Assembly (NCBI GenBank): GCA_036674765.1
Contig: JARVKI010000027.1
Span: forward strand, 62,001-126,000
Direction of reading: 5' to 3'
DNA length: 64,000 nt
From: Seiridium cupressi
Lineage: Eukaryota > Ascomycota > Sordariomycetes > Amphisphaeriales > Sporocadaceae
Position numbers and translations under genes: made by a program. The notes beneath the pieces were generated by a model, which did not search any database, was not told the origin of the DNA, and saw nothing but the letters and a program-made list of their open reading frames with translations. Positions 58,887-64,000 of this stretch are shown here, one piece after another (positions within the stretch are counted from its first letter, which is position 1; the number at the start of each line of letters is the position of its first letter).

Positions 58887-60215
58887 CTAACATTGAGCTC
58901 TCTCCAAGCGAATTCCACTCGCATCCCGACGCCAGCCTTCCGGCACATGAATCTCGGCTGGACTGTCTTCCAGCAGAGAACCCGTCTCTGCATGTAGCAA
59001 TCTCATTCCAGTCTCATTTTCGTCTGCCCAGAGATGTGTTGAGATTCTATTGGTAGCCAACCATTCCTCCTTGGTTTGTACTGTACGGTCCCTTTGGGGA
59101 AGTCGATATCTCCCCATGATGAAGGCGGGTAGTCTTGTTCCATCGGATGCTGTGATCCAACTATGCCCCTCCGCAAGATCCCATATGTCCTGCATAGTGG
59201 CGAGCAAATCTTCGCCGCCTTCATCGGCTGGCATGCGAATGAGGAACCCGTTCTTAGACTTGCCACCAGGCGCGATGTTTTTCCAGGGAAGTGTTTGGCT
59301 CTTGTCGGCAAGGAGATCACGGCGCACCAAGGCGCCGAACGACGTCCATTGGTCCCTCTGTGGCAAGGCATCAAGTACCCACAATTTCTGGAGTGAAGGC
59401 GCCCGTCCTGAATGAATCAAAGCTTGCAGGCACTCGGCGAAGGCTTTGATACCGGCCACACGGACCTCGGAGTTGCAAGCAATGTCGAACTTTTTGACGG
59501 TGGCACTGGCTCCAAAGGATGGCTCTCTCAGTCTGATGATGCATTCTCGGAGATTCGGAGCCTCGGCAGGGGTGAAATCTGGTGTAGATGTCGATGACGC
59601 ATCGAACATGTCCCCAACACTTGCAGGACACAGACAAGGCCAGCCGAGGCGGAGAAACTGCAGCTGTGGCATGAGGCGACGGATTGAAACACAGAGGTGC
59701 GTCTCATTCTTGTCCGGATATGACTCAGGACGCGAGTCTCTAACGTCAACTTCGAGGCTCGAGCAAATTCCAGGAACATGGTGCAGGATCTCTGCCATTG
59801 ACGATTCGGGAATCCAGAGTCCTCGAGGCAGCTGAGCTGGAGTGTGGATCGAAAGGCTCCGCAATTGGACCATGTTACGAAGTCGGGATGGCAGTCGGTC
59901 CAGATCAAGTTGCAGTCGTTCCATCGTGGTAGCAGGAGGTTCCCTCCCGGCCTCAATCCTGACATCCGTTACGCACAGAGTAAAAGTCTCAATTGTCGCA
60001 TCCAAGGCTGGAGGTCCAGTACGGGACCATCTGGAAAAACTCTTTGTGTCAAGTGCAACATGTTTGTAGAGCACCGAGGTAGCCATAGTCTTCCACCTCT
60101 TGCAGCAGAGGATACTTTGTGCCAGGGCCGCGGGCGTTGTTTCACGTTCAAAAACCAGCAGCAAGAGGTCGTTGGATAGCTGCGATATCCAGTCTCGGTG
60201 ATTGTTTGGATGCAT
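58887..60215 (-). CDS. F-box-type protein, 442 aa
   Basis: Intron-free frame from the ATG at 60213-60215 (MHPNNHRDWISQL). The N-terminus (about residues 8-50: LSNDLLLLVFERET, then ILCCKRWKTMATSVLYKHV) fits a fungal F-box, which would bind Skp1 in an SCF ubiquitin ligase. The rest shows leucine-rich segments separated by about 25-40 residues (LRSLSIHT, LQFLRLGW, LQKLWVLD), a common substrate-side layout in fungal F-box families. The family is large and fast-evolving, so no target can be given. Confidence 0.75.
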   Translation of the reverse strand: MHPNNHRDWISQLSNDLLLLVFERETTPAALAQSILCCKRWKTMATSVLYKHVALDTKSFSRWSRTGPPALDATIETFTLCVTDVRIEAGREPPATTMERLQLDLDRLPSRLRNMVQLRSLSIHTPAQLPRGLWIPESSMAEILHHVPGICSSLEVDVRDSRPESYPDKNETHLCVSIRRLMPQLQFLRLGWPCLCPASVGDMFDASSTSTPDFTPAEAPNLRECIIRLREPSFGASATVKKFDIACNSEVRVAGIKAFAECLQALIHSGRAPSLQKLWVLDALPQRDQWTSFGALVRRDLLADKSQTLPWKNIAPGGKSKNGFLIRMPADEGGEDLLATMQDIWDLAEGHSWITASDGTRLPAFIMGRYRLPQRDRTVQTKEEWLATNRISTHLWADENETGMRLLHAETGSLLEDSPAEIHVPEGWRRDASGIRLERAQC

Positions 60216-60661
60216 CTTGACTGACCGAATCAGCTCACAGCTTTTCAACGGCTAGGTTGTCCTCATAACGATGCTGACGGAGTCGAAGCACTGACGGCAA
60301 CTTACGCCCAAGCAATCTTGTGCACCTGTAAATATGGCGTTGAATTTATTGGCTTTAAGGCAATCGACCTTCATTCTTGCCAATCGTTATGGCTGGAACT
60401 ATAAAGGGCCCACGTGGACTGCGGGGCAGATTACCGCTTAAATTAAATTAATAACCGTAAATAATTTTATTTTAATACGTTAAATTTTTTTATTTTTTCT
60501 ATTTTTTTAATGTGAATTAAATTATAAAGCGTATTGTTCCATTTTTAACGTTGCATAAAGTATATATAAAAGAACTTTTATAATTTTTTAGACGTATATA
60601 CCCCACGAGAACCAGCAATTAGCGAGAGGACAACCTGCGCGCAAGACAACCAGTCAACAGC
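60216..60661. promoter_or_regulatory. AT-rich island with TATA box
   Basis: The stretch from about 60432 to 60600 is almost only A and T, in sharp contrast to its flanks. TATATATAAAAG at 60561-60572 lies about 100 bp before the ATG at 60662 and would serve as a TATA box for the next gene. Such islands are made by repeat-induced point mutation or mark insertion borders; no repeat ends are visible. Confidence 0.5.
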
Positions 60662-61856
60662 ATGGACACACAATCAGCACCAGCCGGTGCCGCGTGTCTC
60701 GCAACCAGTCCCGCATTTCCCCCGGACAAGAATATCAACTGAGCAACGGGCATTGCATCAGCGCGTTCTGGCAGCAGCAGACCCAGCATCTGTCACACTC
60801 GCTGAGAGGAACCAGTTGGATTTGCGACCGACTCCCGACGAAGAAGACCGCCTTTGCCGGGAAAAGGTCGGCCTCACCATGCCAGAGCTCAAGGACAAGG
60901 TCATGACCAGCCCAGACACGCTTACCGAGACCGAATGTGATATTATCCTAAGGGGCGCCGACTACAATCCAACTGTTCCTAATAGCGGCAAAATACCCTT
61001 TTGGACGCTTGGTCTCCAGCCTGGCGAGCGCCAGCTGGCCGACCAAGTCTCCGACCTTCTAGCCAACGACTACGACAATGATGTCTACTTCCGCGCATAC
61101 AACCGCAACAAGGCATTCGATCCGGACAGGAAACAGCGGTTGTTCCAGATGAGACAGGAACGCGCCGCCGCCCAAGCCGCGAAAATAAGAGCCGCTCGGC
61201 CGCAATGGCTACATGACATGTTCGACGCCAAGCTGCCGCGGTTCGGTTTTATCATTTTTCGCATCACGTACCGCGAAGGCACAGAGCAGAAATGGGAGGT
61301 ATTCCGAGCAATTTACGACACTACCAAGGTCAAGCTGTACAGCAAGTGCTGGAGACGCGCAGCCAACCTATCCTCAAAACACCTCTCCGTCTTGGTTTCC
61401 GAACCATCACTAAACGGTGCCACCGTGGACGTCCTACGGCAGCGTTTCAAGGTCATGCGTGAACAAGGCGAGATCCCGGACGGCATCGCGACGGACTGCT
61501 TCTTGGTGGTGGATGATGCCACCCTGGATCACCCTATCATAGCATCCAAGACTCGATACCAGCCAAAGGCCCCCGGAGAGCCTGATCCATGGCAGACTAC
61601 TTTTTCAGTGCGGGCTGTTGACCCAGACTACGATCCCGCCAAGTCTTTCACCCCGGGAGAAGGGGATTTGTCAGATTTCCGCGGCGAGATATCTATCCCC
61701 TTGCCCAAGGTCTTTGATTGGCTGTATTATTGTTTCTTGGCCAAAACCGAGGATTGGGAGACAAGATACAAGGTCACCGATGAGGGACCTGCCGAAGTCA
61801 TGGTGAGCAGTCCTAGTTATTTTATTCCTCAAGCGGTCAGATCCCCGCCAGGATAG
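60662..61856 (+). CDS. Unknown protein, 389-codon frame with displaced start
   Basis: A long open frame from 60687 to 61856 has balanced codon use and no introns. It lacks an ATG until 60879. The likely natural start, ATG at 60662 (MDTQSAPAGAA), is in another frame and stops after 26 codons at 60740. One indel between 60662 and 60740 would join the two. The protein is soluble-looking: an acidic/polar N-terminal part with a DEEDRLCREKVGLT segment, a basic Arg/Gln/Ala helix (about RQERAAAQAAKIRAA), then a mixed alpha/beta part (FGFIIFRITYREGTEQ; CFLVVDDATLDHP). The pattern of IFRITY followed by WEVFRAIYD recurs, as I recall, in unknown fungal multi-copy families, but I cannot name it. It lies behind an AT-rich island, which suggests an accessory or mobile origin. 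Confidence 0.55.
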
Positions 61857-63219
61857 TGCTAATACGACCATCTGTTCCCTATGATCCAATGGCAGCGTAT
61901 CCGGCATATCGTACAACAGGGACTGAGCCCCACTCGTCGCCCAAAAGTTGATAGGATTTCACTTAATGTATTTGGGAACCCATAACTCACGCAACCGGTC
62001 ACGATGTGCAATCGCCGAAGGCAGCCTGACAGCCCGCGCTGACTGCGCAGCATGCGTCAGTGCTGCCACAGTAGCCGTATTCGCTGCAGCAGTCCCCAAA
62101 CCCGGGTGTGGCGCAGTCCAGTCATTATAAGCACTACCGCCTCCTCCATTGGTTGAGATAGTCTGCGTCGACAAAGCAGTTAACTAGACTGCGAATGCAT
62201 CGTGTGGGACTGCGATCCTACCGAGGCTGTATTCGGCTTGTACTCTGTGGCCTCTTCATCTTCGACTGATATGGGTGGTCTAAAAGATAACCTTTTGCAC
62301 TTTTGAGACGGTTTGCGTTCTGCACAATGGTACAGGTGACACTACTAGGCAGTGACAGGGCCGCTAAACTTAGTGAGGTCGTCTTTCCGTACGATATTTT
62401 GGGAATCCCATGCCCGCGACGGCGTCGCTCCCAACGACGCGCCACTATATTCACTGCAACTGCTTCGACTTGCGTCATTCCTTGATTATCAATTTCCCCA
62501 AAGCACGACTATGGCCGTATGGACATCGTACAGGCGTGGTCGGCGGGACATTTGAATCGAACAATTAGAGCAACTCACTAGTAACATGAGTAAGACCTGG
62601 CTGCCAATTTTGGGCGTTGGACTGGTACGCGCATGCTAACTGCACCTGGATGACAGTCGTATGGCGCAGCAGCAAGCGCTGAAGTCCGTGAAGCTGTCGT
62701 TTTTGTGGCGGACAGTCTGCATGGCATTGGTACCAAATATGCCCCGGATTCCATATGATAGGGGATACATCGTCCGAAAGCTTGATGAAGGTGCACGGAG
62801 ATTACCGTGTTCCTAGGAACAAAAGTTCTGAAGCCATCACTAGAAAGCGACGAAGTGTTAGGTAATATCCAAGGGGATGTCCTACACAGTCTCGTCATTT
62901 GACTCGTCTTCTTCCTCTAGAGCTTTACAAGGTCACGCGGGAATAAGGCTGGGGGAAAAGGAGATATTCCGTTAGCTATTATCGCACCCCATGTTATACG
63001 CGATTGACGGAGCCCTCGCTCCTCTTGTCAAGTTTCCGTTACTTACTGGAGCCGTGCCCTCTTGGGTCTTCTGTTTCATGTCCAGGAACAGCCACAGGAA
63101 AAGTTTGCGCTCCGCTTTGTGTAATTATTTGGCTACCAAATGAATTTCGGTGATACCACACCTTCTTGAGCACGGCTAGCCTTGGTAAATACTGTAGAAC
63201 TGTCTTTCGGACATATGCT
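61857..63219. other. Gene-free 1.36 kb
   Basis: Several frames of 60-106 codons lie on both strands without domains, signal peptides or matching exons. Nothing I can support. Confidence 0.4.
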
Positions 63220-64000
63220 CTAATCAAGTATCTCATTGGTACCCCCTTCTAGTCCACCGTTACGTTCCACATTTACCCTGTAGGATCGGTGAACGTGAAT
63301 ATCCCCTTTATCAAGAACAGGATCGGCGCTACTCTTCTGAACGCTGTGGAGTTGGTATGTATGCTGGGATCTGCTCTCGTCACCTAGCCCATTTCCCCAT
63401 GATCCATATGTCGCTTTGCCGGTGCTACGTGAATGTGACGAGAAGAAGCCGAGCTGCGGCAGGTATTTTACGACCAATGGCTTCAGTCGCATTGAGCAGG
63501 AGCAGATGATGCCGAGATTGACCTCAACAATGGACCACACGCCGAGGATGGCTTCGGTATAAGTTACGTCGACAGTATGGTCGAGGACGATAACGTACGG
63601 CAGGCGGGCGATAGAGCAAATGACGACGCTGTGATGGATGTTAGCTACCTTCCTTCAGAAGACTAAAAGAGACGCCGAGGATTAGTAACAGAATAAAAAG
63701 AGAGAGATACCCTGATCCAAGAGCCATCAAAGCGGCGACCGATAATTTCTGTCTTCGGCTAAGGTTTAGGCCGTGGATAGTAGGTATAGGTATGGCCACG
63801 ACGGCAAAGTCAGACGCGATATTCAGGGCAGCCTGAGACAGAGCGACATTTTCCAGGCACGTAGTCGTCCCCGATTTGAGAGGATTACACGGCCCACCGG
63901 TAATGACACACAAAGTCAAGGTGTAAGCAAAGATGGCAATACCTGCAGCCACAACGACGCTGCGGTAAGTACGCGATGGGTTGATGCGATACAAAACAGC
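63220..64000 (-). CDS. Fungal rhodopsin-domain (PTH11-like) membrane protein, 5' end beyond window
   Basis: C-terminal part of a seven-helix plasma-membrane protein. Exons on the minus strand: 63711 to beyond 64000, and 63220-63628, phase matched. The first exon gives the loop SRTYRSVVVAAG, a helix, a CNPLKSGTTTC-type Cys pair and a conserved SDFAVVAIPIPTI helix followed by a basic RRQKLSVAALM. The second gives SIARLPYVIVLDHTVDVTYT, then WSIVEVNLGIICSC, which is the family ending, and a polar tail. The intron reading (ALGSG to VVICSIAR) removes a false extension. The family is often called Rhodopsin_dom or PTH11-like; it includes surface-sensing receptors, but most members are uncharacterised. 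Confidence 0.85.

Noticed and set aside
61959..62174. 71-codon minus-strand frame rich in Ala, Gly and Thr
   Set aside because: No ATG, no family match, no partner exon.

Overview
This window is chromosomal DNA from a filamentous ascomycete (Pezizomycotina). Most genes are split by 41-140 bp spliceosomal introns. Hallmark fungal families are present: two Zn2Cys6 regulators, an RNA-silencing RNA-dependent RNA polymerase, a fungal rhodopsin-type membrane protein, an NIS1-like secreted effector, and BimE/APC1. I cannot name the species. The NIS1-like protein hints at, but does not prove, a plant-associated life style.

Layout. 1-2651: no gene; the right end is probably the leader of the calpain gene. 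2652-6024 (+): calpain-family cysteine protease with long charged tails. 6579-7359 (-): calmodulin-like EF-hand protein in six exons. 8309-8890 (-): NIS1-like small secreted protein. 9962-17169: an amide-use module made of an anion/amide-type MFS transporter (-), an amidase (+) divergent from it across a 774 bp promoter with four AreA-type GATA sites, and a Zn2Cys6 activator (-) convergent with the amidase. 18181-22205 (+): RNA-dependent RNA polymerase. 22.2-24.9 kb: decayed DNA with a broken F-box/ankyrin gene. 24917-26065 (+): 2-oxoglutarate/Fe(II) oxygenase, convergent with a DUF1295-type membrane protein (-). 28194-40621: housekeeping block with VPS41 (-) head-to-head with APC1/BimE (+), then an AAAP amino-acid permease (-). 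42833-44488 (+): RIO1 kinase. 45.5 kb: a small secreted protein with a frameshifted start. 46258-48426 (-): coiled-coil nuclear-type protein. 49012-49989 (-): GH128 glucanase, probably GPI-anchored. 51917-57094: a second Zn2Cys6 regulator (+) convergent by 38 bp with a sulfatase (-). 57.7-58.5 kb: relics of a sugar transporter and a GMC oxidoreductase. 58887-60215 (-): F-box protein. 60.4-61.9 kb: an AT-rich island and an orphan 389-codon frame. 63220-64000 (-): rhodopsin-domain membrane protein cut by the window edge.

The core part (28-44 kb) is ordinary housekeeping DNA. The accessory parts (7-27 kb and 45-64 kb) hold nutrient-use genes, effectors, silencing machinery and several damaged genes. 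No completely new system can be shown from sequence alone. The best leads are the amide-use module, the decayed catabolic cluster next to the sulfatase and its regulator, and the unknown protein at 60.7-61.9 kb. Exon borders were set by hand from splice signals, reading phase and family expectation. Splice phases agree and lengths are multiples of three for every multi-exon model except the Zn2Cys6 gene at 51917, whose first exon carries a 1-nt frame conflict.
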